Of a stretch of 64,000 nucleotides of DNA, positions 25,672 through 36,840 are shown piece by piece. The DNA is taken from assembly GCA_031179305.1 (NCBI GenBank), contig JAPSHX010000002.1:430463-494462 (forward strand), given 5' to 3'. The DNA comes from Paenarthrobacter sp. (GTDB lineage: Bacteria > Actinomycetota > Actinomycetes > Actinomycetales > Micrococcaceae). A program made the position numbers and the translations under genes. Below the pieces are notes generated by a model. That model did not search any database, was not told the DNA's origin, and was given only the letters and a program-made list of their open reading frames with translations. How positions within the stretch are numbered: the stretch's first letter is position 1; every line of letters starts with the position of its first letter.

Positions 25672-25877
25672 TACTTCGCCTCCTCTACATTCACGAGGTG
25701 CGGAACCGTGTTCAGCATTCCAACGGTCACAGCGTCAGCGTTACGGACAACGGTGTGTCCGATGCGCTTCAGGCCGAGGGACCGAAGGGTGGCCTTCTGG
25801 TTCTGCTTGGCGCCAATGACGCCCTTGATCTGGGTGATCTCCAACTTGGCGTCGGAGGGAGTCAGGTTCTTAGCCAT
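25671..25877 (-). CDS. rpmD: 50S ribosomal protein L30
   Basis: This 68-residue protein starts at the ATG at 25877 ([19 protein letters not shown]). The conserved stretch [14 protein letters not shown] is present. A longer upstream reading of the frame lies inside rpsE and is rejected. It is packed between rpsE (2-base gap) and rplO (overlap). Confidence 0.97.
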   Translation of the reverse strand: MAKNLTPSDAKLEITQIKGVIGAKQNQKATLRSLGLKRIGHTVVRNADAVTVGMLNTVPHLVNVEEAK

Positions 25878-25879
25878 GA

Positions 25880-26584
25880 CTAAACACCTGCCTTCTGGTT
25901 CTGGAGCGCGCGCACCAGAGCAGCAGGAGCAACCTCGTCCAGCGGCAGGCCACGGCGGGCAGCCACGGAAGCGGGCTCTTCGAGCTGCTTCAGAGCGGCA
26001 ACAGTCGCGTGAACGATGTTGATCGCGTTTGAGGAACCGAGCGACTTGGAGAGGATGTCGTGGATACCCACGCACTCCAATACCGCGCGGACCGGACCAC
26101 CGGCGATAACACCGGTACCGGCGGAAGCCGGACGCAGCAGGACTACACCTGCAGCGGCCTCACCCTGCACACGGTGCGGGATGGTGCTGCCAACGCGGGG
26201 AACGCGGAAGAAGGACTTCTTGGCCTCTTCAACGCCCTTTGCGATAGCCGCGGGAACTTCCTTGGCCTTGCCGTAGCCGACGCCGACCATACCGTTGCCG
26301 TCACCGACGACGACGAGAGCGGTGAAGCTGAAGCGACGACCACCCTTGACGACCTTGGCAACGCGGTTGATGGTGACAACGCGCTCTACGAACTGGCTCT
26401 TCTCAGCCTCACGACCGCCGTCGCGGCCACCACGGCCACCACGGTCGCCGCGGCCCTGGCCACGGTCGCCGCGCTCGCCACGACGTCCGCCGCGGCGGTC
26501 ATCGGTAGCGGGTGCGGTCTCAGTTGCTTCAGCAGCTACAGCTTCAGTCACCTGGGTGTCCTTTTCGTTATTTTCAACGGTCAC
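25880..26584 (-). CDS. rpsE: 30S ribosomal protein S5 with RGG-rich N-terminal extension
   Basis: S5 contributes to decoding fidelity at the mRNA entry. The family core begins at [20 protein letters not shown] and ends normally. It is preceded by about 70 extra residues: an acidic Thr/Glu/Ala part, then a run of Arg-Gly/Asp repeats ([17 protein letters not shown]) that looks disordered and RNA-binding. Total length is 234 residues, against about 165 for the core. The start is a GTG at 26584 overlapping the rplR stop (GTGA). Confidence 0.97.
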   Translation of the reverse strand: MTVENNEKDTQVTEAVAAEATETAPATDDRRGGRRGERGDRGQGRGDRGGRGGRDGGREAEKSQFVERVVTINRVAKVVKGGRRFSFTALVVVGDGNGMVGVGYGKAKEVPAAIAKGVEEAKKSFFRVPRVGSTIPHRVQGEAAAGVVLLRPASAGTGVIAGGPVRAVLECVGIHDILSKSLGSSNAINIVHATVAALKQLEEPASVAARRGLPLDEVAPAALVRALQNQKAGV

Positions 26585-26964
26585 AGTGCCAGCCCACCTT
26601 CGCGAGCACCGTCAGCGACGGCGGCGATGCGGCCGTGGTACTTGTTACCGCCACGGTCGAAGACAACAGCTTCGACGCCTGCAGCCTTGGCACGCTCGGC
26701 AACGAGCTCACCGACGCGCTTGGCCTTGGCAGTCTTGTCTCCGTCAAATGCGCGGAGGTCAGCTTCCAGAGTGGAAGCGTAAGCCACGGTTACACCCTTG
26801 CTGTCATCGACAACCTGGACGAATACGTGACGTGCCGAACGGTTGACGACCAGACGAGGACGTACAGCCGTACCGGTGATGCGCTTGCGGATACGAAGCT
26901 GGCGACGGCTGCGTGCAGCAGACTTGCTCTTGTTCGAACGCTTCTTGTTAATTGCGATGGCCAT
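26581..26964 (-). CDS. rplR: 50S ribosomal protein L18
   Basis: L18 binds 5S rRNA in the central protuberance. The 127-residue protein has a basic N-terminus ([20 protein letters not shown]) and the conserved [18 protein letters not shown] and [16 protein letters not shown] segments. It lies three bases after rplF and overlaps rpsE. Confidence 0.97.
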   Translation of the reverse strand: MAIAINKKRSNKSKSAARSRRQLRIRKRITGTAVRPRLVVNRSARHVFVQVVDDSKGVTVAYASTLEADLRAFDGDKTAKAKRVGELVAERAKAAGVEAVVFDRGGNKYHGRIAAVADGAREGGLAL

Positions 26965-26967
26965 GGT

Positions 26968-27504
26968 TTACTTACCAGCCTTTCCGACCTTGCGGCGGAT
27001 GACTTCGCCGGCGTAACGGACACCCTTGCCCTTGTAGGGGTCGGGCTTGCGCAGCTTGCGAATGTTGGCAGCAACCTCGCCGACCTGCTGCTTGTTAATA
27101 CCCGCAACAGAGAGCTTGGTCGGACCCTCTACTACGAAGGTGATGCCTTCGGGTGCAGAGACGCTGACCGGGTGGCTGTAGCCCAGAGCGAACTCCAGGT
27201 CAGAACCCTTGGCCTGAACGCGGTAACCAGTACCAACGATTTCAAGCTTCTTCTCGTAGCCCTCGGTAACTCCCTGGATCATGTTGGCGATCAGGGTGCG
27301 GGTCAGGCCGTGCAGCGAACGCGAGTTGCGCTCGTCGTTCGGGCGGGTGACCGTGAGAGTGTTCTCTTCCTGGGTAACCTCGATCGGGCTGGCCACAGTG
27401 TGGCTCAGCTCGCCTTTGGCACCTTTGACGCTGATGACGGAGCCATCGAGCTTGACCTCAACTCCGGCAGGAACGGTGATGGGGAGACGTCCAATACGTG
27501 ACAT
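26968..27504 (-). CDS. rplF: 50S ribosomal protein L6
   Basis: L6 lies near the factor-binding site of the large subunit. The 178-residue protein has two repeated alpha/beta domains. [17 protein letters not shown] at the N-terminus and [16 protein letters not shown] near the C-terminus are diagnostic. The ATG follows GGAAAGGAAGAG. It lies between rpsH and rplR in spc-operon order. Confidence 0.98.
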   Translation of the reverse strand: MSRIGRLPITVPAGVEVKLDGSVISVKGAKGELSHTVASPIEVTQEENTLTVTRPNDERNSRSLHGLTRTLIANMIQGVTEGYEKKLEIVGTGYRVQAKGSDLEFALGYSHPVSVSAPEGITFVVEGPTKLSVAGINKQQVGEVAANIRKLRKPDPYKGKGVRYAGEVIRRKVGKAGK

Positions 27505-27522
27505 TATTCTCTTCCTTTCCCG

Positions 27523-27921
27523 TTACCAGACGTACGCGAGGACTTCGCCGCCCACGCCCTTCTTGCCGGCCTGCTTGTCAGTCAGGAGGCCGGAAGAGGT
27601 GGACAGGATTGCGATACCCAGGCCACCCAGCACGTGCGGCAGGTTGGTGGACTTCGCGTAAACGCGGAGGCCCGGCTTGGAGATGCGGCGGACGCCAGCG
27701 ATGGAACGCTCGCGGTTCGGACCGAACTTCAGGTCGATGGTCAGCTTCTTGCCAACTTCGGCGTCTTCTTCCTTCCAGCCGGCAATGTAGCCTTCTGCCT
27801 TCAGGATGTCAGCAACGCGTGCCTTCAGTTTGCTGTACGGCATGGACACGGTGTCGTGGTATGCCGAGTTTGCATTGCGCAGACGCGTGAGCATGTCTGC
27901 GACAGGATCTGTCATAGTCAT
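27523..27921 (-). CDS. rpsH: 30S ribosomal protein S8
   Basis: S8 binds helix 21 of 16S rRNA and in many bacteria represses the spc operon. The 132-residue protein begins [20 protein letters not shown] and ends GGEVLAYVW, both typical. The second ATG at 27915 is an alternative start. rpsN, often placed between rplE and rpsH, is absent: the 78-bp gap holds no gene. Confidence 0.97.
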   Translation of the reverse strand: MTMTDPVADMLTRLRNANSAYHDTVSMPYSKLKARVADILKAEGYIAGWKEEDAEVGKKLTIDLKFGPNRERSIAGVRRISKPGLRVYAKSTNLPHVLGGLGIAILSTSSGLLTDKQAGKKGVGGEVLAYVW

Positions 27922-27999
27922 TTGGGCTATAGCCCTTCCTCGTACCGGTTTCCGCTGCGCTTGCTCCTAAGAGCCTGCGCGGACGGACCTGTCACGTAG

Positions 28000-28578
28000 T
28001 TAGTTTTCGGTCTTGAACGGGAAACCAAGCGCCTTGAGCAGCGCGCGGCCTTCGTCATCGGTCTTGGCGGTGGTGACGACCGTGATGTCCATACCGCGAA
28101 CGCGGTCGATGGAGTCCTGGTCGATTTCGTGGAACATAACCTGCTCGGTCAGACCGAAGGTGTAGTTGCCGTTGCCATCGAACTGCTTGCCGTTGAGGCC
28201 GCGGAAGTCGCGGATACGCGGCAGTGCCAGCGAAACCAGACGGTCCACGAATTCCCACATGCGGTCTCCACGCAGAGTTGCGTGTGCACCGATGGGCATG
28301 CCTTCGCGCAGCTTGAACTGTGCGATCGACTTGCGGGCCTTGGTTACCTGCGGCTTCTGGCCGGTGATCAGGGTGAGGTCGCGGACAGCGCCGTCGATCA
28401 GCTTGGAGTCCTTAGCGGCATCTCCAACACCCATGTTCACTACAACCTTCACCAGGCGGGGAACCTGGTTGACGTTCGCGTAGCTGAATTCGTCCTGCAG
28501 TGACTTCTTGATGGTCTCTGCGTACTTCGTCTTCAGACGCGGAACGATCTTTACTGGAGTCTCGAGAGTCTCAGTCAT
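28000..28578 (-). CDS. rplE: 50S ribosomal protein L5
   Basis: L5 binds 5S rRNA and contacts the P-site tRNA. The 192-residue protein has the signature [18 protein letters not shown] and the C-terminal [20 protein letters not shown]. It has a short N-terminal extension of about 10 residues. Its ATG abuts the rplX stop. The next gene is rpsH, with no rpsN between. Confidence 0.98.
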   Translation of the reverse strand: MTETLETPVKIVPRLKTKYAETIKKSLQDEFSYANVNQVPRLVKVVVNMGVGDAAKDSKLIDGAVRDLTLITGQKPQVTKARKSIAQFKLREGMPIGAHATLRGDRMWEFVDRLVSLALPRIRDFRGLNGKQFDGNGNYTFGLTEQVMFHEIDQDSIDRVRGMDITVVTTAKTDDEGRALLKALGFPFKTEN

Positions 28579-28937
28579 TAGATGTCCTTCCCGGTGGCCT
28601 TGGACACGCGGATACGGACGGTCTTGGTAGCGCCATCCTTCTCAACGGTGTCGAGACGGAAACCAACACGGGTCGGCTTCTTGGTGGACGGGTCAACCAA
28701 AGCAACGTTGGAAACGTGGATCGGGGCTTCAACAACCTCGATGCCACCGGTCTTGGTGCCGCGCTGCGACTGACCGACCTTGGAGTGCTTGGTGACGCGG
28801 TTGATTCCCTCTACCAGCACGCGGTTGGTGTCCGGGAATACGCGCAGGACCTTGCCCTGCTTGCCGCGGTCGCCGCCACGTTCCTGCTTGGCGCCAGTGA
28901 TGACCTGAACGAGGTCACCCTTCTTGATCTTAGCCAT
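28578..28937 (-). CDS. rplX: 50S ribosomal protein L24
   Basis: L24 initiates large-subunit assembly near the exit tunnel. The 119-residue protein carries the KOW motif at the N-terminus ([37 protein letters not shown]). It starts three bases after rplN and overlaps rplE by one base. Confidence 0.98.
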   Translation of the reverse strand: MAKIKKGDLVQVITGAKQERGGDRGKQGKVLRVFPDTNRVLVEGINRVTKHSKVGQSQRGTKTGGIEVVEAPIHVSNVALVDPSTKKPTRVGFRLDTVEKDGATKTVRIRVSKATGKDI

Positions 28938-28940
28938 GGA

Positions 28941-29309
28941 CTAAAGCACCTCCGGGGCCAGCGAAACGATCTTCATGAACTTCTTGTCGCGAAGCTCACG
29001 ACCAACCGGGCCGAAGATGCGGGTACCGCGGGGGTCACCGTCGTTCTTCAGGATCACAGCTGCGTTTTCGTCAAACTTGATGTAGGAACCATCCGCACGG
29101 CGGCGTTCCTTCTTGGTACGAACGATGACAGCCTTGACGACGTCACCCTTCTTTACGTTGCCGCCAGGGATAGCGTCCTTGACGGTGGCGACGATGACGT
29201 CGCCGATGCCTGCGTAGCGACGACCGGATCCACCGAGAACGCGAATGGTAAGGATTTCCTTAGCACCCGTGTTGTCGGCGACCTTGAGTCGCGACTCCTG
29301 CTGAATCAA
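28941..29309 (-). CDS. rplN: 50S ribosomal protein L14
   Basis: L14 lies at the subunit interface. The 122-residue sequence ([37 protein letters not shown]) is canonical. The start is a TTG at 29309 behind AGGAGT. It is the first gene of the spc transcript, because a terminator and a possible promoter lie in the 353-bp gap upstream. Confidence 0.98.
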   Translation of the reverse strand: MIQQESRLKVADNTGAKEILTIRVLGGSGRRYAGIGDVIVATVKDAIPGGNVKKGDVVKAVIVRTKKERRRADGSYIKFDENAAVILKNDGDPRGTRIFGPVGRELRDKKFMKIVSLAPEVL

Positions 29310-29590
29310 TTTTTACTCCTTGCGTCGCGCCGGTTCTCAGACCGAAATCATGCATACGGAATGAGCCTTGCGGAACGGTTGATCGGGGTGTCTCTTGACC
29401 TGCCTGGATTTTGCCAGTACAGGCCTAAACGCCCGTGCCACAAGCATCAGCTTCCCTTGCAGAAAACTCTGCGCGGGGCAGTATGCAGCGGCACGATTGT
29501 TTACGAGGTAGTGGACGACGCACAAGTGGCGCCATACAAACTCAATATCCTAGCACGTTTACGGCCTGAAACCGAAACGGCTGGAGCAGC
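29310..29590 (-). promoter_or_regulatory. rplN leader and probable promoter
   Basis: This part of the 353-bp rpsQ-rplN gap has no supported gene. On the minus strand TAGGAT (29547-29552) is a plausible -10, with a weak TTCGGT (29571-29576) 18 bases upstream as -35. A start near 29540 would give a leader of about 230 nt before the rplN TTG. No known leader fold was recognised. Confidence 0.35.
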
Positions 29591-29628
29591 GGAAAGGCCC
29601 GCATTCCCAAAGGAATGCGGGCCTTTCC
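29591..29628 (-). terminator. Terminator downstream of rpsQ
   Basis: A 17-base perfect stem GGAAAGGCCCGCATTCC (29591-29607) with its complement (29612-29628) closes on a 4-base loop, 34 bases after the rpsQ stop. It splits the S10 operon from the spc operon. The U-rich part is inside the stem arm (CCUUUCC). Confidence 0.8.
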
Positions 29629-29662
29629 AGTGAATCACTGCCAGGCGTGCCCGGCGTCGGAT

Positions 29663-29959
29663 TTACTTGGCCTTTTCGAGGATCTCCACCAGACGCCACC
29701 GCTTGGTAGCGGACAGCGGGCGGGTCTCAGAGATGAGAACGAGGTCGCCGATGCCGGCGGTGTTCTCTTCGTCGTGAGCCTTGATCTTCGAGGTGCGGCG
29801 AATAACTTTGCCGTACAGAGCGTGCTTCACGCGGTCTTCAACCTGAACAACGATGGTCTTTTCCATCTTGTCAGAGACAACGTAGCCGCGACGCGTCTTA
29901 CGGTAACCGCGCTGTTCAGCGCTGGCTGCTGCTTCCGTCACAGTTTCCTTCTCGCTCAC
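29663..29959 (-). CDS. rpsQ: 30S ribosomal protein S17
   Basis: S17 is an OB-fold primary binder of 16S rRNA. The 98-residue protein has about 15 extra N-terminal residues, then [20 protein letters not shown] and the C-terminal [19 protein letters not shown]. The GTG start overlaps the rpmC stop (GTGA). It is last in the S10 operon, ahead of a strong terminator. Confidence 0.97.
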   Translation of the reverse strand: MSEKETVTEAAASAEQRGYRKTRRGYVVSDKMEKTIVVQVEDRVKHALYGKVIRRTSKIKAHDEENTAGIGDLVLISETRPLSATKRWRLVEILEKAK

Positions 29960-30276
29960 TTGGCGTCCTCTCCAGCTTCAACCTCGGCCTTTTCAGCCTT
30001 GGCAGCCTTCTTGGACTTCTTTTCTTCCTTGGCTTCCACAACCGGTGCGGCAACCTCGGCACGAATGCCCAGCTCGCGCTCACGGAGAACGGTGTAGATG
30101 CGTGCGATGTCCTTCTTTACCGCGCGCAGGCGACCGTGGTTCTCCAGCTGTCCGGTGGCGGACTGGAAACGCAGGTTGAACAGCTCTTCCTTGGACTTGC
30201 GGAGTTCTTCAACGAGACGCTCGTTGTCGAAACCGTCCAGCTGTGCGGGTGCGAGATCCTTCGACCCTACTGCCAT
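29956..30276 (-). CDS. rpmC: 50S ribosomal protein L29 with Lys/Glu/Ala tail
   Basis: L29 lies at the exit tunnel and forms part of the docking site for SRP and trigger factor. The core ([39 protein letters not shown]) covers about residues 14-78. A charged tail of about 28 residues follows ([20 protein letters not shown]), giving 106 residues against about 65 for the core. The position next to the exit tunnel means the tail could reach nascent-chain factors; this is inference. Confidence 0.96.
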   Translation of the reverse strand: MAVGSKDLAPAQLDGFDNERLVEELRKSKEELFNLRFQSATGQLENHGRLRAVKKDIARIYTVLRERELGIRAEVAAPVVEAKEEKKSKKAAKAEKAEVEAGEDAK

Positions 30277-30278
30277 TT

Positions 30279-30695
30279 CTATTCACCACCTTCGCGACGC
30301 ACAATGCGTGCCTTCAACGGGAGCTTGTGGATTGCCAGGCGCAGGGCCTCGCGAGCTACCTCTTCATTGACACCGGAGAGTTCGAAGAGAACCCGGCCCG
30401 GCTTGACGTTTGCGACCCACCATTCCGGAGAACCCTTACCGGAACCCATGCGGGTTTCAGCAGGCTTCTTCGTCAGCGGACGGTCCGGGTAGATGTTGAT
30501 CCAGACCTTACCGCCACGCTTGATGTGGCGGGTCATCGCGATACGAGCGGACTCGATCTGACGGTTGGTTACGTATGCCGGGCTAAGTGCCTGGATACCG
30601 TACTCACCGAAGCTGACCTTGGTGCCGCCCGTGGCAGCGCCGGAACGACCCGGGTGGTGCTGCTTACGGTGCTTGACTCGACGTGGGATAAGCAT
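30279..30695 (-). CDS. rplP: 50S ribosomal protein L16
   Basis: L16 lies near the A-site elbow. The 138-residue protein starts [19 protein letters not shown] and contains the conserved [10 protein letters not shown] and [19 protein letters not shown]. It is adjacent to rpsC with no gap and two bases from rpmC. Confidence 0.98.
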   Translation of the reverse strand: MLIPRRVKHRKQHHPGRSGAATGGTKVSFGEYGIQALSPAYVTNRQIESARIAMTRHIKRGGKVWINIYPDRPLTKKPAETRMGSGKGSPEWWVANVKPGRVLFELSGVNEEVAREALRLAIHKLPLKARIVRREGGE

Positions 30696-31517
30696 TTAAG
30701 CCTGTCCTCCTTCTGCTGCCGGAGCAGCAGCTTCAGCGGCCGGTGCTTCAACGGCAGCGGGTGCTGCCTCAGCTGCCGGACGGTCGTTACGACGACGGCG
30801 GTCGCCACCCGGGCGGCCCGGACGGTCTCCTGCACGGCCACGGGACGGAGCAGCAGCTGCCTGCTGAGCCAGTTCCTTGGCAGTTACGTCACCCTTGTAG
30901 ATCCAAACCTTCACACCGATACGGCCGAAGGTGGTCTTGGCTTCGTAGAAGCCGTAGTCGATGTTCGCGCGGAGGGTGTGCAGGGGCACACGGCCTTCGC
31001 GGTAGAACTCCGAGCGGGACATTTCTGCGCCACCCAGACGACCCGAGCAAGCAACACGGATACCCTTGGCACCCGCACGCTGTGCGGACTGCATGGCCTT
31101 CTTCATCGCACGGCGGAAAGCCACGCGGGAAGTCAGCTGCTCAGCGATGCCCTGGGCAACAAGCTGTGCTTCCATCTCGGGGTTCTTGACCTCGAGGATG
31201 TTCAGCTGGACCTGCTTGCCAGTGAGCTTTTCGAGCTCGCCGCGGATGCGGTCTGCTTCAGCGCCGCGGCGGCCGATAACGATACCCGGGCGTGCCGTGT
31301 GGATATCCACGCGGACACGGTCACGGGTGCGCTCGATCTCGACCTTGGCGATGCCGGCGCGCTCCATGCCGGTGGACATGAGCTGACGGATCTTGATGTC
31401 CTCGCGGACGAAGTCCTTGTAGCGCTGTCCGGGCTTGGTGCTGTCAGCGAACCAGTGCGAAACGTGGTCGGTGGTGATGCCGAGTCGGAACCCGTGCGGG
31501 TTTACTTTCTGTCCCAC
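30696..31517 (-). CDS. rpsC: 30S ribosomal protein S3
   Basis: S3 forms the mRNA entry channel with S4 and S5. The core ([14 protein letters not shown]; the KH domain with [21 protein letters not shown]) is followed by a tail of about 55 residues. The tail is Arg/Gly/Pro-rich and then Ala/Glu-rich ([19 protein letters not shown]), for 273 residues in all. The start is a GTG at 31517, adjacent to the rplV stop. Confidence 0.98.
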   Translation of the reverse strand: MGQKVNPHGFRLGITTDHVSHWFADSTKPGQRYKDFVREDIKIRQLMSTGMERAGIAKVEIERTRDRVRVDIHTARPGIVIGRRGAEADRIRGELEKLTGKQVQLNILEVKNPEMEAQLVAQGIAEQLTSRVAFRRAMKKAMQSAQRAGAKGIRVACSGRLGGAEMSRSEFYREGRVPLHTLRANIDYGFYEAKTTFGRIGVKVWIYKGDVTAKELAQQAAAAPSRGRAGDRPGRPGGDRRRRNDRPAAEAAPAAVEAPAAEAAAPAAEGGQA

Positions 31518-31883
31518 TTAGCGAGCCTCCTCTTTCTCCGGGGTTGCGACAACCAGCGTGATGTGGCTGGTCCGCTTCCTAATGCGGTAGGCGCGGCCCT
31601 GGGCACGCGGCTGGAACCGCTTCATGGTCGGGCCTTCATCAACAAATGCTTCGGTGATGAAGAGGTCGCTGTCGTCGAATGCAACGCCGTCACGGTCCGC
31701 GAGGACACGTGCGTTGGCCATTGCCGACTGAAGTACCTTGAATACCGGCTCCGAAGCTGCCTGGGGGGCAAACTTCAGAATTGCCAGAGCCTCATTCGCT
31801 TGCTTACCACGAACAAGGTTGACGACGCGCCGGGCCTTCATAGGCGTTACGCGGATGTGACGCGCAATAGCCTTGGCTTCCAT
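31518..31883 (-). CDS. rplV: 50S ribosomal protein L22
   Basis: L22 lines the narrow part of the exit tunnel. The 121-residue protein has the conserved [20 protein letters not shown] and the beta-hairpin region [20 protein letters not shown], whose changes can give macrolide resistance elsewhere; nothing unusual is seen here. It lies 38 bases after rpsS. Confidence 0.98.
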   Translation of the reverse strand: MEAKAIARHIRVTPMKARRVVNLVRGKQANEALAILKFAPQAASEPVFKVLQSAMANARVLADRDGVAFDDSDLFITEAFVDEGPTMKRFQPRAQGRAYRIRKRTSHITLVVATPEKEEAR

Positions 31884-31921
31884 TGCTTTCCTTCTCTCGT
31901 CTAAGACGTAAAGTCAGGCGC

Positions 31922-32203
31922 CTAGCGGCGCTTGCCCTTACGGTCGTCCTTAACATGGCCGCGGAATGTCCGCGTGGGAGCGAATTCGCCGAGCTTGTGC
32001 CCGACCATCGACTCAGTGACAAACACCGGGATGTGCTTGCGTCCGTCGTGTACGGCGATCGTGTGCCCGAGCATGTCGGGGATGATCATCGAACGGCGGG
32101 ACCAGGTCTTGATGACGTTCTTGGTGCCCTTTTCGTTTTCCCTGGCTACCTTCACAAAGAGGTGCTGGTCAACGAAAGGACCTTTTTTCAGGCTGCGTGG
32201 CAT
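31922..32203 (-). CDS. rpsS: 30S ribosomal protein S19
   Basis: S19 lies in the small-subunit head with S13. The 93-residue protein, [19 protein letters not shown] onward with [20 protein letters not shown] and [12 protein letters not shown], is canonical. It is 12 bases downstream of rplB. Confidence 0.98.
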   Translation of the reverse strand: MPRSLKKGPFVDQHLFVKVARENEKGTKNVIKTWSRRSMIIPDMLGHTIAVHDGRKHIPVFVTESMVGHKLGEFAPTRTFRGHVKDDRKGKRR

Positions 32204-32215
32204 GTGTCCAGGCTC

Positions 32216-33055
<840 letters not shown>

Positions 33056-33084
33056 AATTTATTTCCTCGTTAAAGTGGTCTCCG

Positions 33085-33390
33085 CTACGCGAGCGGACCG
33101 CCGAAGATGTCGATAGTGCCTTCTTTGAGGGAGACAATCGCACGCTTGGTGTTCTTGCGCTGACCCCATCCGAATTTGGTCCGCTTGCGCTTACCGGCAC
33201 GGTTGATGGTGTTGATCGATTCGACCTTGACGGAGAAAATCTTCTCCACGGCCAGCTTGATCTCGGTCTTGTTCGAGCGGGGGTCCACCAGGAAGGTGTA
33301 CTTGCCCTCATCGATCAGGCCGTAGCTTTTTTCCGAAACGACGGGTGCAAGCACGACGTCGCGAGGGTCTTTGATGGTGGCTGCACTCAC
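33085..33390 (-). CDS. rplW: 50S ribosomal protein L23
   Basis: L23 is at the tunnel exit and is the trigger-factor and SRP docking site. The 101-residue protein has the signature [21 protein letters not shown] and the exposed loop [18 protein letters not shown]. The start is a GTG at 33390 overlapping the rplD stop. Confidence 0.98.
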   Translation of the reverse strand: MSAATIKDPRDVVLAPVVSEKSYGLIDEGKYTFLVDPRSNKTEIKLAVEKIFSVKVESINTINRAGKRKRTKFGWGQRKNTKRAIVSLKEGTIDIFGGPLA

Positions 33391-34007
33391 TTGGCATCCT
33401 CCTCATTGTTTGCAGCCTTCGCGGCAACGAATGCCTCGTAAGCAGCCTTGGTGAAGACGACGTCATCGGACACGAGTACGTCGTAGGTGTTCAGCTGATC
33501 TACGTACAGAACGTGAACTGCCTCGAGGTTGCGCACGGACAGTGCAGCAACATCGTTGGAGCGCTCGATGACGACCAGCAGGTTCTTGCGGTCCGAAACG
33601 CCGCGCAGCGTAGCCAGTGCAGCCTTGGAGGAGGGCTTGGTGCCTTCTACCAGGTCAGCAACAACGTGGATGCGGCCGTTACGGGCACGGTCAGAGAGTG
33701 CGCCGCGCAGTGCAGCAGCAATCATCTTCTTGGGGGTCCGCTGGCTGTAGTCACGGGGAGTCGGGCCGTGGACAATGCCACCACCGGTCATGTGAGGAGC
33801 ACGGATTGAACCCTGACGGGCGCGGCCGGTGCCCTTCTGCTTGAACGGCTTGCGGCCTGCACCGGAAACTTCAGCGCGGGTCTTGGTCTTGTGGGTACCC
33901 TGGCGGGCTGCAGCGAGCTGTGCAACGACGACCTGGTGCAGCAGCGGCACGTTGGTCTGAACGTCGAAAATCTCTGCAGGCAGGTCTACCTGGACAGTGT
34001 TAGCCAT
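33387..34007 (-). CDS. rplD: 50S ribosomal protein L4
   Basis: L4 lines the exit tunnel and in enteric bacteria represses the S10 operon. The 206-residue protein shows the tunnel loop region [20 protein letters not shown], and the globular part ends normally. It is four bases downstream of rplC. Autogenous control through the long rpsJ leader is possible but not shown. Confidence 0.98.
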   Translation of the reverse strand: MANTVQVDLPAEIFDVQTNVPLLHQVVVAQLAAARQGTHKTKTRAEVSGAGRKPFKQKGTGRARQGSIRAPHMTGGGIVHGPTPRDYSQRTPKKMIAAALRGALSDRARNGRIHVVADLVEGTKPSSKAALATLRGVSDRKNLLVVIERSNDVAALSVRNLEAVHVLYVDQLNTYDVLVSDDVVFTKAAYEAFVAAKAANNEEDAK

Positions 34008-34011
34008 TGAA

Positions 34012-34662
34012 CTAGGCTCCCTTCACGGCGGTGCGTACGAGTACGACCTGGCCGCGGGCGCCGGGAACGGCACCCTTGATAAGGAGCAGCGACTTCTCGA
34101 CGTCAACCGCGTGAACCGTGAGGTTCAGCGTGGTGTGACGAACGGCGCCCATGCGGCCGGCCATTTTCATGCCCTTGAAGACGCGGCTCGGGGTGGATGC
34201 GCCACCGATTGAACCGGGCTTACGGTGGTTCTTGTGGGCACCGTGGGAAGCTCCAACGCCGTGGAAGCCGTGACGCTTCATAACACCGGCGAAGCCCTTA
34301 CCCTTGGTGGTGCCGATGACGTCGATCTTCTGGCCGGCTTCGAAGACCTCTACGGAGAGCTCCTGGCCCAGCTCGTACTCAGCAGCATCTGCGGTACGGA
34401 GTTCGACGACGTGGCGGCGAGGCGTGACGCCTGCCTTCTCAAAGTGACCAGCCAGCGGCTTGGTGACCTTGCGGGGATCGATCTGGCCGTAGCCGATCTG
34501 TACGGCTACGTAGCCATCAGCTTCTGCGTTGCGCAGCTGGGTGATGACGTTCGAATCTGCCTGGACCACAGTGACGGGGATGAGCTTGTTGTTCTCGTCC
34601 CAGACCTGGGTCATGCCGAGCTTCGTGCCCAGCAGGCCCTTTACGTTACGGGTTGCGGTCAT
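34012..34662 (-). CDS. rplC: 50S ribosomal protein L3
   Basis: L3 reaches the peptidyl-transferase centre. The 216-residue protein has [20 protein letters not shown] at the N-terminus and the central loop [20 protein letters not shown], with the conserved glycine-rich tip. It is 17 bases downstream of rpsJ. Confidence 0.98.
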   Translation of the reverse strand: MTATRNVKGLLGTKLGMTQVWDENNKLIPVTVVQADSNVITQLRNAEADGYVAVQIGYGQIDPRKVTKPLAGHFEKAGVTPRRHVVELRTADAAEYELGQELSVEVFEAGQKIDVIGTTKGKGFAGVMKRHGFHGVGASHGAHKNHRKPGSIGGASTPSRVFKGMKMAGRMGAVRHTTLNLTVHAVDVEKSLLLIKGAVPGARGQVVLVRTAVKGA

Positions 34663-34679
34663 AGTCTCTCAGCACCTCC

Positions 34680-34988
34680 CTACAGCTTGATTTCGATGTT
34701 CACGTCGGCCGGCAGGTCAAGACGCATAAGCGAGTCAACGGCCTTGGGCGTGGGATCGATGATGTCGATAAGACGCTTGTGCGTGCGCATTTCAAAGTGC
34801 TCGCGGCTGTCCTTGTACTTGTGCGGAGAGCGGATAACGCAGTACACGTTCTTCTCCGTAGGCAGCGGCACGGGGCCAACTACCGTTGCGCCTGCGCGCG
34901 TGACCGTCTCAACGATCTTCCGCGCTGAAACATCAATGACCTCGTGGTCATATGACTTCAGCCGGATGCGGATTTTTTGTCCCGCCAT
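34680..34988 (-). CDS. rpsJ: 30S ribosomal protein S10
   Basis: S10 is in the small-subunit head and, as NusE, also joins antitermination complexes with NusB. The 102-residue protein, [19 protein letters not shown] onward with [20 protein letters not shown], is canonical. It heads the S10 operon and has a leader of about 290 nt if the promoter at 35289-35318 is used. Confidence 0.98.
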
Positions 34989-35370
34989 GTCGCCTGACTC
35001 TCTTTCAGCTAGTGCTGCTCTAGTTAGGGCTGCTCTGTTTACTTACCTGTTGATGTGGCCGCCGAAGCGTTTGAGGATTTACCACCACACGCCGCACAAG
35101 CTGAATCCGGAGTAATCCGGGTTCCTCACCTTGTCGGCGCACCGACCCCCGCGGTCGGGCGTGTCGCGATTTCCACGCAAACTCGACCGCAATCATGGGG
35201 TTCAGGGTTATGTTTGGGCTTCAGCCTGGACCCTGACACCCGGCATTATCCGGATCGGGACACGAAGAAGCGCTTGAACAACTCATCCAGTATGGCGGAA
35301 ATATGGTGTAAAGGCCAATCGACGTTGAGGAGCCATTGCCCAGTCCCCATCTGGTGGGGATGATGGGGTG
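34989..35370 (-). promoter_or_regulatory. rpsJ leader and divergent promoter region
   Basis: This 382-bp gap separates the minus-strand S10 operon from the plus-strand beta-glucosidase. On the minus strand TTGGCC (35313-35318), 18 bases, CATACT (35289-35294) is a good promoter candidate, giving a leader of about 294 nt for rpsJ. Short inverted segments such as GAATCCGG/CCGGATT-type repeats occur near 35102-35120. No separate gene was supported. A promoter for the beta-glucosidase must also lie here but was not resolved. Confidence 0.4.
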
Positions 35371-36804
35371 ATGAACGCCCGGGATTCAGGCTCCGTGGAA
35401 GATCTCGCCGCCCGCCTGCGCCCGGGATTCACACTGGGTGTGGCAGCTGCCGCCTTCCAGATTGAAGGTTCACTGACGGCCGATGGACGCGGGCCGTCGG
35501 GTTGGGATGCGTTCTCCGAGAAGCCCGGGGCAATAGTCGACGGCGGCTCCCCCACCGTGGCCTGCGATCACTACAACCGCGCAGACGAAGACATCGCCTT
35601 GATGCAGGAGCTCGGAGTCGACTCCTACCGCTTCTCGCTCTCCTGGCCGCGCATCCAACCAGGAGGCAAGGGCGCCGTCAACCAGCGGGGGCTGGACTTC
35701 TACGATCGCCTGCTCGACAAACTCCTTGCCGCGGGCATCTCTCCCATGGCCACGTTGTATCACTGGGACACCCCTCTGGAGTTGGAGCATGCCGGGGGGT
35801 GGATGAACAGGGACACTGCCGAACGCTTCGCAGTCTACTGCCAGGCCGCAGCGGACCGCTTCGGGGACCGCGTTGAGCACTGGGTCACCATGAACGAGCC
35901 CGTGTCAGTTACCGTGCAGGGATACGCGCTGGGAGTGCATGCACCGGGCCGGCAACTCCTTTTCGATTCCCTGCCAGCCGCACATCATCAATTGTTGGGA
36001 CATGGAATGGCGGTCCAGGTCCTCCGAAACGCCGGGGTCAAAGGACAGATTGGCGTGTCGAACATGCACTGCCCCGTCGAGCCCGCCAGCAACAGTCTTG
36101 GCGACCGGCTGATGACGCAGGCGATGGACCTGACCCTCAACCGCATCTATGCCGATGCGATACTGCTTGGCCAATACCCCAAGCCACCCCTGCCCATGAA
36201 ACCGTGGTTCCGCTCACTGGGTACCGTCCACGACGGCGATCTTGAACTGATCAGCCAACCCTTGGACTTCTACGGGCTCAACTACTACTACCCCGTGAAG
36301 GTGGCAGCGGGTCCAGGGCCGGCGGAGATACCCACCGGCACGTCGCCCCAGATGACCAAGGTTCCCTTCCACTTGGCCGCCTACCAGGAATATGAGGCCA
36401 CGGGGTTCGGCTGGCCCGTTGCACCGGAATACCTGGCGTTGCTGCTGCGCCAAATGAAGGACCGGTATGGAGAGGCACTTCCCCCCATTTACATCACTGA
36501 AGGCGGCGCCAGCTTCCCCGAACCTGCCCACGTTGACGGTCCCGTCCAAGACACCAACCGCATCCACTACCTGGCTGAACACCTGGGCCATGCACTGACT
36601 GCAACCGGCCCTGGGGGAATCGCCGAGGACGTGGACCTGCGCGGGTACTACGTCTGGACCTTACTGGACAATTTTGAGTGGGCGGCGGGCTACTCGCAGC
36701 GATTCGGCCTGATCCATGTGGACTTCGAAACCTTGGAAAGGACGCCCAAGGATTCGTTCTACTGGTACCGGTCCCTGGGCCGTGCCCGCCACCGGCACAT
36801 ATAG
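35371..36804 (+). CDS. Beta-glucosidase, glycoside hydrolase family 1
   Basis: This cytoplasmic retaining beta-glycosidase has 477 residues from the ATG at 35371. The codon before it is also a possible start (GTG). The acid/base Glu is E176 in TMNEP and the nucleophile is E377 in ITEGG, where most relatives have ITENG. The N-terminal GVAAAAFQIEGS and the C-terminal WTLLDNFEWAAGYSQRFGL motifs complete the TIM-barrel family pattern. No transporter or regulator gene is adjacent. Cellobiose or aryl-beta-glucosides are plausible substrates, not proven. Confidence 0.95.
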   Translation: MNARDSGSVEDLAARLRPGFTLGVAAAAFQIEGSLTADGRGPSGWDAFSEKPGAIVDGGSPTVACDHYNRADEDIALMQELGVDSYRFSLSWPRIQPGGKGAVNQRGLDFYDRLLDKLLAAGISPMATLYHWDTPLELEHAGGWMNRDTAERFAVYCQAAADRFGDRVEHWVTMNEPVSVTVQGYALGVHAPGRQLLFDSLPAAHHQLLGHGMAVQVLRNAGVKGQIGVSNMHCPVEPASNSLGDRLMTQAMDLTLNRIYADAILLGQYPKPPLPMKPWFRSLGTVHDGDLELISQPLDFYGLNYYYPVKVAAGPGPAEIPTGTSPQMTKVPFHLAAYQEYEATGFGWPVAPEYLALLLRQMKDRYGEALPPIYITEGGASFPEPAHVDGPVQDTNRIHYLAEHLGHALTATGPGGIAEDVDLRGYYVWTLLDNFEWAAGYSQRFGLIHVDFETLERTPKDSFYWYRSLGRARHRHI

Positions 36805-36840
36805 CCCGCTTGGGTTAACTCCTGCCGTCTGGAATGTCGC

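Noticed and set aside
27922..27999. A possible rpsN between rplE and rpsH
   Set aside because: The gap is only 78 bp and contains no S14-like sequence or zinc-binding Cys pairs.
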